48,686 nt of DNA, taken from the NCBI RefSeq assembly GCF_002154725.1, contig NZ_MTAW01000018.1, forward strand, positions 1 through 48,686, written 5' to 3'. Shown in pieces: positions 36,612 through 44,803 of the stretch; position 1 is the first letter of the stretch, and every line of letters starts with the position of its first letter. The translations under genes were made by a program, and so were the position numbers. The notes under the pieces are model-generated. The model saw only the letters and a list, made by a program, of their open reading frames with translations. It made no database searches and was not told the origin of the DNA. The DNA comes from Nostoc sp. 106C (GTDB lineage Bacteria; Cyanobacteriota; Cyanobacteriia; Cyanobacteriales; Nostocaceae).

Positions 36612-37313
36612 ATGAGTGCAGATCCAGTTTGGTGTTTGCTGAGAGTACAGCCATCTGATGTAATTAAGGTTAAAAAGGTATTTGATGAAGCTGTAGAGAA
36701 TTCACAAATCTTAAATAAACTACAAAATTATCTGCAAAGTCGGACAGAACATAAAAGTCAATTTCATCCGCAGGAGCAAGAGACGTTTAATAGTTATTTT
36801 CCTAAAGCTTTTGTTAATAAAGCAGAGAATGAAGATGTTTTTGATTGGGAAGATTTACATAACGTTTATCATCTTTTCTTCCCACGCAGTTTTATAGAAA
36901 TGTTTGATTATCTTTTTATGGGTGATGCTCCAATAATTTCTATGCCAATGAGTCAAGCTTTATTAGAGCTGATCGTAACTAATCGCGTGAGTGCAACTGA
37001 AATGTTATGGGGAGGTTTAGGTTGGAAAAGAGCAAGTAGACTTCCTGGATACTTGGGTAATATGTTTGTCTTACCAGAAGATATTGCTACTGTTTTAGCA
37101 ATTATTCAGGAAGTTTTTGCGGAAGTTAGTACTGATGAATTTGTTCAAGGAGCGCGTACAATTGGGGTAAGAGGGAACTGTAATGAAAGTTATGCAGAAA
37201 TGCTTCAATCTTTGATTCTGTCATGTTTTTCTACAGTTTTACAAGAAGGTAATGGATTGTTAGCTTTGAGCTATCCACATATGGGTTCTATGCCATTTCC
37301 TGAAAATTATTAA
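36612..37313 (+). CDS. Hypothetical protein
   Basis: A 233-residue soluble protein, starting at ATG 36612 (TTG 36600 is in frame). I do not recognise a domain. It is mostly alpha-helical by appearance, with FDWEDLHNVYHLFFPRSFIE, a GDAPIISMPMSQALLELI block and a C-terminal LLALSYPHMGSMPFPENY. It diverges from the Mpo1-like gene with a 156-base gap and stands alone. Codon use resembles the surrounding AT-rich genes. Confidence 0.65.
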   Translation: MSADPVWCLLRVQPSDVIKVKKVFDEAVENSQILNKLQNYLQSRTEHKSQFHPQEQETFNSYFPKAFVNKAENEDVFDWEDLHNVYHLFFPRSFIEMFDYLFMGDAPIISMPMSQALLELIVTNRVSATEMLWGGLGWKRASRLPGYLGNMFVLPEDIATVLAIIQEVFAEVSTDEFVQGARTIGVRGNCNESYAEMLQSLILSCFSTVLQEGNGLLALSYPHMGSMPFPENY

Positions 37314-37335
37314 CTTCCCTCTACTCTCTCTCTGT

Positions 37336-37410
37336 GCCTCTGCGTCTCTGCGTGAGTTCTGCTTAACACGGAGACAAGTTCCCAATCTTTCACGCCCCAA
37401 GCGATCGCTA
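37336..37410. repeat. Degraded duplicate of the amidohydrolase 3' end
   Basis: CCCAATCTTTCACGCCCCAA-GCGATCGCT and the preceding CTGCGTCTCTGCGTGA text match 38459-38548, the end of the amidohydrolase gene and its downstream flank. Read on the minus strand it still encodes SDRLGRERLG. About 1.1 kb separates the copies, with the DUF433 and toxin genes between. Confidence 0.5.
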
Positions 37411-37442
37411 ACTTATATCAAAGTTCTCATCAGCTAGCAACT

Positions 37443-37781
37443 TCAACATACTTCCCGTTGAGCTTTGCGAGCAAGTAATCTGTCACGCAATCCTTGTGGA
37501 TCAAACTTTGCTTCGTTCATTTTGCGAATTTCTTGGGCTTGCTGCTGTCGTTGCTGTAGGTATGCTTCGACTTCTTGCTGATGATTGAGATAGAAGGCAA
37601 TAGTAGCGTATACATCAGCAAGCTGAAGCGATGGATAGCGGAAAACAATTTCTTCTGCGGTTGCTCCTTGTTTGAAGGCTGCAACTACGGTGTTTAATGT
37701 TACACGAGTTTTGCCTACCCGAACTACACCTTCAGCAGTAATTTACAGTGGTGCAGGTTCAGCTACAATTGCTAATGCCAT
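37443..37781 (-). pseudogene. DUF433 antitoxin-like gene with in-frame stop
   Basis: The 113-codon frame from ATG 37781 to TGA 37443 encodes a DUF433 protein: MALAIVAEPAPL, then TAA (37743-37745), then ITAEGVVRVGKTRVTLNTVV and ATAEEIVFRYPSLQLADVYA. Except for the single nonsense codon after residue 12 the gene is intact and full length. DUF433 proteins usually act as antitoxins beside a DUF5615/PIN-type toxin; none is present downstream. No good in-frame ATG/GTG follows the stop, so it is probably dead unless the base is a sequencing error. Confidence 0.7.
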
Positions 37782-37829
37782 AAGCAATACCAAGATATTC
37801 GCTTTTAATATTAGCAAACGTTAGCCTGT

Positions 37830-38093
37830 TCACGGCTCATACGCCTCACTGCGATGGGCGATCGCTACAACAAATACCTGCATCAGTTCATCGTCTATCG
37901 AATAGATTACCCTGTAGTCCCCGATTCGGTAGCGATAGTACCCTGCATAATCTCCTTTGAGGGCTTTGATGTTGGGGAGCAACTGGGGAGTTTGCTCTAG
38001 CTGCTGCAAACATCGGTCAATTTTCTTCGCTAGGGCTTTGTCAGCATTGATATAAACCTTTTGAGCATCTGGGTGCAGAAGAACTTCATACAT
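37830..38093 (-). CDS. RelE/ParE-family toxin
   Basis: An 87-residue type II toxin-like protein: YEVLLHPDAQKVYINADKAL, KALKGDYAGYYRYRIGDYRV and IYSIDDELMQVFVVAIAHRS are standard RelE/ParE blocks. RelE toxins cut mRNA at the ribosome, ParE toxins poison gyrase; the sequence does not decide which. It overlaps the upstream antitoxin gene by 8 bases, the usual coupling in such modules. Confidence 0.8.
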   Translation of the reverse strand: MYEVLLHPDAQKVYINADKALAKKIDRCLQQLEQTPQLLPNIKALKGDYAGYYRYRIGDYRVIYSIDDELMQVFVVAIAHRSEAYEP

Positions 38094-38364
38094 CAGAGCG
38101 AAGAGTTCTCCAGTTTGTGTAATCAGTTTTAGGAGTTGCTTGATTTTGCTGAATTCGCTCTAGCAAGCCTGGAATTGCCAATAGTTCTTGGGTTGCAGCT
38201 TCGCTTTCAGCATTTGCTAAGTAAGCTGCAAAATCAGTAAGCACCCGTAATCGCTCTGGTGATAATTGCTTAAGTAATTCATTAAGCTGGCGCTGTAACT
38301 CTGTCACAGATACCAAATCTTCTGACGACCTATCATCGATTGGGGAATTGTCGGTACTATTCAT
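38086..38364 (-). CDS. Probable antitoxin of the RelE/ParE module
   Basis: A 92-residue helical, acidic protein without a named domain that I recognise. It lies directly upstream of, and overlaps, the toxin gene. A leucine-rich helix (TELQRQLNELLKQLSPERLR) may dimerise, and the C-terminal tail (TPKTDYTNWRTLRSDV) may bind the toxin. The antitoxin role comes from position only. Confidence 0.6.
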   Translation of the reverse strand: MNSTDNSPIDDRSSEDLVSVTELQRQLNELLKQLSPERLRVLTDFAAYLANAESEAATQELLAIPGLLERIQQNQATPKTDYTNWRTLRSDV

Positions 38365-38495
38365 CGCCTGCTTTGCAACTTCAAGTGTTTAGAGTCCATT
38401 GTAAGGCAACCAATCCGAGGAAAATCTGAGTTACTTGCCCAAAAGTTTAGGCAATTCTCTGCGTCTTTGCGTCTCTGCGTGAATAAATACCCTCC

Positions 38496-40199
38496 CTAAC
38501 AAGGAGACAAAACGCTTCCCAATCTTTCACGTCCCAAGCGATCGCTCACCTTACCCTTACAAATAACCCTCACTCCATTAATATAAACTGCTTGCACAAT
38601 CTCATCCGAACCACGCTTCACCATTCGCGGTTCGCCATCCAAAACTGGATCTGATATTTCCACTTGCGTGCTAATTGGCTGATTTAAAGCAAGGGGATCG
38701 AGTAAAACTATATCTGCTTTCGCGCCAACTTTTAGCACTCCTGTATCCAGGCGAAACCAACGCGCTGGTTCTCCTGTAACGCGAGAAATCGCAACTTCCG
38801 GTGAAAGGAAATTTGTTGCAACTGCTTGTTTGAGCAACGATAAAGCGCCATCATAGTAGCCAAGGTTATGCACATGAGCGCCAGCATCAGTAAATCCAGG
38901 GAAAATATCAGGATGTCGCATCATCGCCAAACGGGGTTTTAAGCGATCGTTTGCTCCTGTGGCTACCCAGCGCAAATCTGTGTCGTAAGTCTGCAACGCC
39001 TGCATAAACAAATCTACTGGTTCTTGTTGCTTTCGATGGGCAATTTCCGCAAAACTCAACCCTTGCCAACTTGCTTCAGGACAGTCAACAACTTCCATCA
39101 AATCTAATTGACGATGGAACGATTTGCGCCATTTACTGTTCCATTCTTGGCGAAATTGACGACGAAAAACTTCAGATTGCCACAGTTGTTGCCGTTCCTG
39201 TCGTGATTTGCAACCATTAAGTTGTGCGCCTGTGGAGAATTCTTCAAATAAGGGGGTGACGGGGCCATCAGAGTAAATTGTGAAAGGTTCGGTTAATGTT
39301 TGAAAGCGCACATTCCCATTGAGAATGCGGTTCCAAATAAACAAGAGGGGAGAAAATATTCGCCATAGTTTGCGATCGTGGACAGCATCTAAAGCTGAGA
39401 GGACAGTTAGCCGCAGTGGTTTGCCAATCCCCGAACCCATCCGCAGAATATCTACAAAGGAAGCCAGCTTTTGTAAATTGGGAGTGACTTGAAAAACGCG
39501 ATCGCGTTTTCGACAAAGTTTGGCTAGCATCGCATACTCTTTATACTTGGCGTGTTGCGAAGGAATTGTGTAACCTTGCCATTCCCCACTCATCCGATGC
39601 CAAGGAAACATATCAATAGAAACGCCAACAAATCCAGCATCTAAAGCATCCGCCGTGATTCGCTGCATGATGTTTAGCTCAAATTTGCTGGGCTGAACAG
39701 TTAAACTGCGTTCCAATCCCATTACATAAGCGCGTAAAGCACTATGACCAAACAAAGGCGCAACATTCGGGCCAAGGGGTAACTGTTGTAAATGCTGTAA
39801 ATATTCTGCTGGTGTTTGCCAAGAAAGCGACTTTAAGAGCCATTTAGCAATTAGGCGATGGGAAAGCGTTTCCACTCTTTGAAAAATATCTGCCAGCATT
39901 TGAGCTTCACCGATCGCGATCGACAAACTACAATTGCCAATGACAACGCTGGTAACACCATGACGCACAGATTCACTCAGTCCTGGTGCAATTTCCAACT
40001 CTAAATCATAGTGAGTATGAATATCGATGAATCCTGGCGTCACCCACAACCCAGAAGCATCAACTACTTCACGGGCTGCAACGGGTAAGGAAAGAGCAAT
40101 TTCCACAATTCGTCCATTTTGAATGCCAATATCCCCACGAACAGGTGCAGATCCTAAACCATCGAAAATTAACCCGTTTTGAATCAGCAAATCTAGCAT
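38496..40199 (-). CDS. D-aminoacylase-like amidohydrolase
   Basis: A 567-residue metal-dependent amidohydrolase of the N-acyl-D-amino-acid deacylase type. N-terminal LIQNGLIFDGLGSAPVRGDI is the beta-sandwich start; GLWVTPGFIDIHTHYDLE gives the first metal-binding His pair (about residues 60-64); VTSVVIGNCSLSIA has the Cys found in D-aminoacylases; GFTDAGAHVHNLGYYDGALS holds the late Asp/His, and LDTGVLKVGAKADIVLLDP is the family end. It probably removes acyl groups from D-amino acids or related amides; the substrate is not certain. A short copy of its 3' end lies at 37336. Confidence 0.8.
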   Translation of the reverse strand: MLDLLIQNGLIFDGLGSAPVRGDIGIQNGRIVEIALSLPVAAREVVDASGLWVTPGFIDIHTHYDLELEIAPGLSESVRHGVTSVVIGNCSLSIAIGEAQMLADIFQRVETLSHRLIAKWLLKSLSWQTPAEYLQHLQQLPLGPNVAPLFGHSALRAYVMGLERSLTVQPSKFELNIMQRITADALDAGFVGVSIDMFPWHRMSGEWQGYTIPSQHAKYKEYAMLAKLCRKRDRVFQVTPNLQKLASFVDILRMGSGIGKPLRLTVLSALDAVHDRKLWRIFSPLLFIWNRILNGNVRFQTLTEPFTIYSDGPVTPLFEEFSTGAQLNGCKSRQERQQLWQSEVFRRQFRQEWNSKWRKSFHRQLDLMEVVDCPEASWQGLSFAEIAHRKQQEPVDLFMQALQTYDTDLRWVATGANDRLKPRLAMMRHPDIFPGFTDAGAHVHNLGYYDGALSLLKQAVATNFLSPEVAISRVTGEPARWFRLDTGVLKVGAKADIVLLDPLALNQPISTQVEISDPVLDGEPRMVKRGSDEIVQAVYINGVRVICKGKVSDRLGRERLGSVLSPC

Positions 40200-40222
40200 G
40201 ATTCTTTGTTTCCTTCTAGTCG

Positions 40223-40642
40223 CTATTTTCTTCTTGGACGTACCTCAAAAGCTAAATCAAAGCGGTAAAAACACACATCAAACTCTGCAAAAAAATTCAT
40301 ATGTCATAGTATCACTGGTGCTTCCCTGGATGCTGTCCAAGCAAATGCAAGAAGAACGGGTGAAAATTCGGCAACTCTAGCTGATAACACCAAACCGCGT
40401 GCTTCCATCCGAGCTAAATTACCGCTTAATTGAACTGGAACTTTTTGTTCCGCCCAAACTGCTCCCAGTTGCAAACCCACTTCATAGGGCAACACATTAA
40501 TGCTTGCACCTGTATCTAGTAAAGCCATAACTTCCAAAGAACAATTTCTGTAGACCAGTGTAATTGGCAAATATTGCATTGTACTAGATATACCGAGACT
40601 GTTGCTCCGTTCAATGAAAGGAAATCTCTTGCCATCAAGCAT
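40223..40642 (-). pseudogene. Retropepsin-like aspartic protease with in-frame stop
   Basis: Starts at ATG 40642 (MLDGKRFPF). Contains the retroviral-type aspartic protease motif MALLDTGASINVLPYEVG, with active Asp at residue 43; such single-domain proteases act as dimers. The frame reads APVIL, then TGA (40304-40306), then HMNFFAEFDVCFYRFDLAFE to a stop at 40223. The C-terminal part is typical of the cyanobacterial family (APVILG-x-x-NFF), so TGA probably replaced GGA. The truncated product lacks the last ~26 residues. The start overlaps the end of the upstream 86-aa gene by 8 bases. Confidence 0.7.
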
Positions 40643-40895
40643 CGTTTTCCTGCTTTGCTGCCTCCAGAAGTTCAGATAATGTTTGAGCAGCTTCATCAGC
40701 CTCATAAGGAGACCAGACAACTGCTTCTGTGGATTCTAGTTGCTTTAGTAGTGCGTTTTCTTGCTCTTGTACTTCAGTTGGTTCTAAATCGCAACCTTCT
40801 TCTCTAGCGACCTCTAGCAACAGAAAATGAATGAGGCGTAGCTTGTCTTGGTGTGACAGCTGACTAACGGCAGGAAGCAGTTCATTTAGCAGCAT
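40635..40895 (-). CDS. Small acidic protein upstream of the retropepsin gene
   Basis: An 86-residue acidic helical protein (MLLNELLPAVSQLSHQDKLR). I do not recognise a domain by name. It is coupled to the retropepsin-like gene by an 8-base overlap, an arrangement resembling toxin-antitoxin pairs. It looks like a partner or substrate adaptor for the protease; this is inference from position. Confidence 0.6.
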   Translation of the reverse strand: MLLNELLPAVSQLSHQDKLRLIHFLLLEVAREEGCDLEPTEVQEQENALLKQLESTEAVVWSPYEADEAAQTLSELLEAAKQENDA

Positions 40896-41097
40896 ACTGC
40901 TACTCTTAAATAAAATTTAGTGCCATTATAGGTTGAAATTTTATTGAAAAGAGCGATCGCCTGCGAAATCTAGTGAATCGGCTCTGGTTAATTGGCAATT
41001 ACTCCCGTCTTGGAGTTTAGTAAGCTAATCATCATTCAAATTGCATCTTCATGTCTCCCCTTCTCCGCGTCCCCGCGTCTTTCCGAGGCTAAGCATT

Positions 41098-41337
41098 ATG
41101 CAACTGAAAGGCGGATTAGCTTATTTGCATCCCGGTCTTAATATTAACGCAACCGCCTGCAATGTTAATATATCGGGCTGTTATGCCAATACGTTGGGCT
41201 GTTATGTTAATACGTCGGCTTGTTATGCCAATACGTCGCTCTGTTATGTTAATACGTCGGCTTGTTATGCCAATACATCGGTCTGTTATGTTAATACGTC
41301 GGTCTGTTATGCCATTGCATCGACCTGTAACGGTTAA
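41098..41337 (+). CDS. Cys-rich heptapeptide-repeat protein
   Basis: A 79-residue frame starting at ATG 41098 (GAGG 11 bases upstream). After 13-15 residues it consists of heptapeptides with consensus C-Y-(A/V)-N-T-S-x, for example CYVNTSACYANTSLCYVNTS. The repeat unit is 21 bases, so all plus frames stay open and the coding status is not proven by ORF length. No signal peptide is seen. If translated it would be a highly Cys/Asn-rich peptide of unknown role. Confidence 0.35.
   Translation: MQLKGGLAYLHPGLNINATACNVNISGCYANTLGCYVNTSACYANTSLCYVNTSACYANTSVCYVNTSVCYAIASTCNG
41137..41337. repeat. 21-bp tandem repeat array
   Basis: Eight clear 21-base units start at 41158, preceded by one diverged unit from 41137 and followed by a partial unit. 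The core is TGTTATGNNAATACGTCGGC. Units alternate GCC and GTT at codon 3, giving a 42-base higher-order period that suggests growth by doubling. Edge units are more diverged than central ones. Confidence 0.8.
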
Positions 41338-41524
41338 CCTATTCTTGTTTTAACCTTGCCTAGTGCAATTGAAGGCAGAGATTGGGAGCGATCTCGCTTG
41401 TTTAGTCATCGGTTTCACTATTTTTTTATTTGCAAGTTTTTAATAGGATGATATGAGGCTGATGAGTTAGGCTGTTAAGTAAGATGAGTATTTGTATGAT
41501 GATATTTAGCTAAAAGACTGGAAC

Positions 41525-42391
41525 ATGACCAATATTGATAACTTGGAGAAACAACCACAAGTTTTCGTCAGTTATGCAATTGCCGATCGAGAAGCTGCTA
41601 GAGCAATTGTGCGGGGTCTGCGATCGCACAATCTAAATGTATGGTTAGATGACAATCAACTCTATCCTAGAAGCAATTGGGCTGAATCTATGCGCTCTGC
41701 AGTTTCAGCAAGTGCCTATTTTCTGCTTTTAGTTTCCAAACATTTGGTCAACTCCCATTGGGTAAGCAAAGAAACTGAAGATGTATTAAAAGAACTGCAA
41801 AACCGAGATATTACATTCTTGCCTATCCTTTTGGAAGATTGTGATATTCCGCCATCACTTGCTACGTATCAGTGTTTTGATATGAGAAGCGGAATAGAGG
41901 ACAACTTAGAAAAGCTTGCTAATGCACTTAGATTTACTGCGGAGATTGATTTTGAAAAATTGTCTCCACAAACCTTTGAACAACTGGTTACAGATCTTCT
42001 TCAGAAACTAGGTTTTATCAATCTGCAATCAGAGAGTCAGCAAAGTGATTCAGGTATTGATGCTATTGTTGAATTCCGACACAAAGATCCATTTGGGGCT
42101 GAAAATCGGGAAGTATATGCAGTTGAAACAAAATTTTACCGTGATTCGCGTGCTGACTTGAGAACACTCCAGCAATTGATTGGCTATGTCAAGAAAAATC
42201 CAAAGATTGATAAAGCACTGCTTGTTACAAATGGAAATCTCACATCTGTTGCTCTCGATTGGGTAAGCGATGCTCCTAAATCAACTGGTATCCCAATCCG
42301 TGTCGTTGATGGAACAGAGTTAAAGCGGCTTCTTCTTCATAACACCGAGCTAGTTTCCAAGTACTTTGCTACCAGTTTAGGTCACGCTTAA
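41525..42391 (+). CDS. TIR domain-Mrr-like nuclease fusion, candidate defence protein
   Basis: A 288-residue fusion. Residues 10-135 form a TIR domain: QVFVSYAIADREAARAIVRG, NVWLDDNQLYPRSNWAESMR, YFLLLVSKHLVNSHWVSKET with the expected catalytic Glu near residue 83. Residues 140-275 form an Mrr-like restriction-endonuclease domain: LSPQTFEQLVTDLLQKLGF, then GIDAI (Asp179) and VETKFY (Glu201, Lys203), followed by TLQQLIGYVKK. TIR domains degrade NAD or make signal nucleotides in bacterial immunity; Mrr domains cut DNA. The next gene starts within its stop codon, so both proteins are made together. Defence is inferred from domains. Confidence 0.82.
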   Translation: MTNIDNLEKQPQVFVSYAIADREAARAIVRGLRSHNLNVWLDDNQLYPRSNWAESMRSAVSASAYFLLLVSKHLVNSHWVSKETEDVLKELQNRDITFLPILLEDCDIPPSLATYQCFDMRSGIEDNLEKLANALRFTAEIDFEKLSPQTFEQLVTDLLQKLGFINLQSESQQSDSGIDAIVEFRHKDPFGAENREVYAVETKFYRDSRADLRTLQQLIGYVKKNPKIDKALLVTNGNLTSVALDWVSDAPKSTGIPIRVVDGTELKRLLLHNTELVSKYFATSLGHA

Positions 42392-42930
42392 TGAGCCGAA
42401 TTACTGATTTTATTAATCGGCTTGATAACTGTCCTGCTGGTCAGAAAGGTTGGCGAGAGTTTGAAGATCTGTGTGTAGAAATTCTGGAATTTTTATTTGT
42501 CCCGCCATTGGTAAGACCAATTATTCAGCCGCGAACGTACTCTGGTACAAATCGACGCGATGCAGTATTTCCAAATCGAAATTTTGACGAAAAGCATGGT
42601 TGGGGCTTGCTTCTTCGTGAACTTGAAGCAAGATTGGTGCTATTTGAATTCAAAAATTATGATGTAACAGATATTGGGCATGAGGAAGTAATTCAAACTG
42701 ATAATTACTTGACAGAGCCTATGGGTAAGCTTGCAATAATAGTGTGCAACAAGCTTCCTAATAATGGTGCTCATATCCAAAGAAATAATATTTACAGTCG
42801 GCGTCGCAGAGTTATTCTGTTTATGACGAAGGAGCATCTGAAGGAAATGCTCTTCATTAAAGAACGCGGGGAAGATCCTTGTGATTTAATTGTCGACCTT
42901 GTTGAACGGTTTTATCTGCAACATGAGTAA
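42391..42930 (+). CDS. PD-(D/E)xK nuclease-like partner of the TIR-Mrr protein
   Basis: A 179-residue protein whose ATG overlaps the upstream TAA by one base. It shows a restriction-endonuclease-like core: GWREFEDLCVEILEFLF (N-terminal helix with Glu), NRRDAVFPN (Asp57), then LVLFEFKNYD (Glu86-x-Lys88). A Lys/Tyr-rich middle and RRRVILFMTKEHLKEML complete an alpha/beta fold. I know of no named family that it clearly belongs to. The strict coupling to the TIR-Mrr gene suggests one two-protein complex. Confidence 0.65.
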   Translation: MSRITDFINRLDNCPAGQKGWREFEDLCVEILEFLFVPPLVRPIIQPRTYSGTNRRDAVFPNRNFDEKHGWGLLLRELEARLVLFEFKNYDVTDIGHEEVIQTDNYLTEPMGKLAIIVCNKLPNNGAHIQRNNIYSRRRRVILFMTKEHLKEMLFIKERGEDPCDLIVDLVERFYLQHE

Positions 42931-43069
42931 AAGCAGCAAATAACAGTATTACTAGATAATCACCGTAATAGTTATACTGCAATACTCAGTTTTAACCCAA
43001 CCCGATCGCTTGTGATTGAATAGTGTTAACCACGCGATCGCACTCTTTGCAAAGATAACTGTACATCTT

Positions 43070-43471
43070 CTAACTTATAACTTTGGGAACGCAACGTAAT
43101 TTCAGATTCTCAGTTTCCATTAAAAGAGTACCAATTGGTTCCTCAAACAAAGTAATAAATATACTATCACGTATTGCTAAATATAATGTTCTTTCTGGTT
43201 CTAAACGATTGATAACAGCACGATACATGATCAATCCTCCAATAGCATCTTTGAGGTCTGCCATTTCTGAAGGACTCACAAAACTTTTAATTTCTACAGC
43301 TATTTTTCTAGTGCATTGTTCTCCTGCTAAGAGTCGTTTGGCTCCTAAATCTACATACATATCTTTTTGACCCTACTTTAAATGTAAAGGGTCATCTGTA
43401 ATTGTAATTATCCAGCCGTCTTGAATTAAAGCATTCTTAACCCCATAGTGATAAATATCTTTTGCAGGTAT
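43070..43471 (-). pseudogene. xisH: xisH with in-frame stop and lost start
   Basis: The 134-codon frame reads PAKDIYHYGVKNALIQDGWI, then DDPLHLK, TAG (43373-43375), then GQKDMYVDLGAKRLLAGEQC and RKIAVEIKSFVSPSEMADLK. This is the XisH family (usually about 138 residues, named for a heterocyst excision-control factor) interrupted by one nonsense codon. The usual MPAKD start is ATA here. The normal partner xisI, which follows xisH, is not in the 140 bases downstream. The locus is therefore a dead, orphan xisH. Confidence 0.72.
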
Positions 43472-43484
43472 ATAAAGCGTTACC

Positions 43485-44795
43485 TTATTTACTGCCGGAA
43501 TCACTGTAAATAGTTTTACCGCGATGTTCTGTTTTAATCCAGCGCGATCGCTGTTTTTGCACACACATCTTTAAAGTTACTACCATCATCACAGGAATCC
43601 AATGCGCCATGTAGAAGGAGCCTTGAATTGTTGCCCACAGCAAAGACAATCCTCGTAGACTTTGAAATTGGTAAAGTCCAGCGATGAAAGCAACTGTCAG
43701 AATGATGCTGAGTAGTGTTTGCAGCGGCCACAAAACCGGGCGATCACTGTAAAATATTGCCCAAAGTAAATCCGGAATTAGTGCAATTGGAAGTAGAAAT
43801 TGCAGCAGAAAAAACAATAATAAATCGATTTCTTTTTGCCAACCCAAAGTCAAGATTTGGGGAAAATAGTCTAAAAAACGCTGATAGCCGCCTTCAGCCC
43901 AACGATAATGTTGATGCCAAAGCTGTCTCCAGGTTGTCACGCCTTCTTCTTGAATCGATGGAACTGTGACAAACTCAATTTCAACGCCTACTAAATAAAG
44001 CTTAAAGCAGAGATCCAAATCATCAGTAACTGTGTCCTCATTCCAACCCTTGCATTTTTCCATCAGTTCCCGCCGAACTAACATTCCATTACCCCGCAAC
44101 TCAGTCATTCCGCCAACAGCAATGCGATGGGTTTGTAGAAAGCTATCACAGATCATTTCCATCTGCTGACAACGAGTTAAAAAATTGGTGTCTGCATTGA
44201 CGATCGCTTTTCGTACTTGTACCGCACCGATAGCTTTCTTCTGGAATAGAGGTAATGTTTGCCGCAGAAAATTAGCAGTAAGCAAAGCATCAGCATCGCA
44301 GATTAGGAGAATTTCTCCTTGGGTGAAGGGAAAAACGGTATTCAATGCTCCTGATTTACCACCTTGTGATTCCCGTCGATGAACTTGTAACGCCGGAAAT
44401 TGAGTTTGTAATTTCCTCAATATCTGCGGAGTTTCATCTGTACTACCGTCATCAACGATCCAAATATCTAGGCGATCGCTTGGATAGTTCAAATGAAATA
44501 AGCTGTGGACTAAATCAGCTAAGACTGCACTTTCATTTTTAGCAGGAACTAAAATCGAGACTAGCGGTAAATAAGCGTCATTCTCAATTACCAAACTGGC
44601 TGGTTTTGCCATCAGCATTCGCAGCATTTGCAGAGTCAGCACAAACGTTAATCCGACGATGAACCACTGTGTCTGTGGTAGCAAGTGCAGCAAACTTACA
44701 AAACCCCAAGTTAGTAGAACTACTAAGGTTGCCTTGAGACGGCGATCGCGATGAATGCTGATATTATTGCTGGGCTGATAAGTACTTCTTCCCAC
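43485..44795 (-). CDS. Membrane glycosyltransferase, GT2 family
   Basis: A 436-residue processive-type GT2 enzyme. Two N-terminal membrane helices precede the catalytic domain: PLVSILVPAKNESAVLADLV, IVDDGSTDET, ICDADALL (metal-binding DxD-like), VTDDLDLCFKL (catalytic base region) and HQHYRWAEGG, the QxxRW-type acceptor motif. C-terminal membrane helices follow. It adds sugars to a polysaccharide or lipid acceptor at the inner membrane; the product is unknown. The NTF2-like gene lies 8 bases upstream on the same strand, suggesting an operon. Confidence 0.85.
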   Translation of the reverse strand: MGRSTYQPSNNISIHRDRRLKATLVVLLTWGFVSLLHLLPQTQWFIVGLTFVLTLQMLRMLMAKPASLVIENDAYLPLVSILVPAKNESAVLADLVHSLFHLNYPSDRLDIWIVDDGSTDETPQILRKLQTQFPALQVHRRESQGGKSGALNTVFPFTQGEILLICDADALLTANFLRQTLPLFQKKAIGAVQVRKAIVNADTNFLTRCQQMEMICDSFLQTHRIAVGGMTELRGNGMLVRRELMEKCKGWNEDTVTDDLDLCFKLYLVGVEIEFVTVPSIQEEGVTTWRQLWHQHYRWAEGGYQRFLDYFPQILTLGWQKEIDLLLFFLLQFLLPIALIPDLLWAIFYSDRPVLWPLQTLLSIILTVAFIAGLYQFQSLRGLSLLWATIQGSFYMAHWIPVMMVVTLKMCVQKQRSRWIKTEHRGKTIYSDSGSK

Positions 44796-44803
44796 TTTAT
44801 TTA

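Noticed and set aside
41137-41337. CRISPR array
   Set aside because: The units are contiguous 21-mers with no unique spacers and no cas genes nearby.
41162-41353. Second open frame through the 21-bp array (VMLIRRL-type repeats)
   Set aside because: It is a by-product of the 21-bp period; the frame from 41098 has a better start and a ribosome-site-like GAGG. Neither is proven.
43070-43471. Functional xisH/xisI excision-control pair
   Set aside because: xisH has an internal TAG and no ATG start, and no xisI follows.
37443-43471. Stop-codon reassignment explaining the in-frame stops
   Set aside because: Three different stop codons are involved and all three are used as normal terminators by intact genes in the window.
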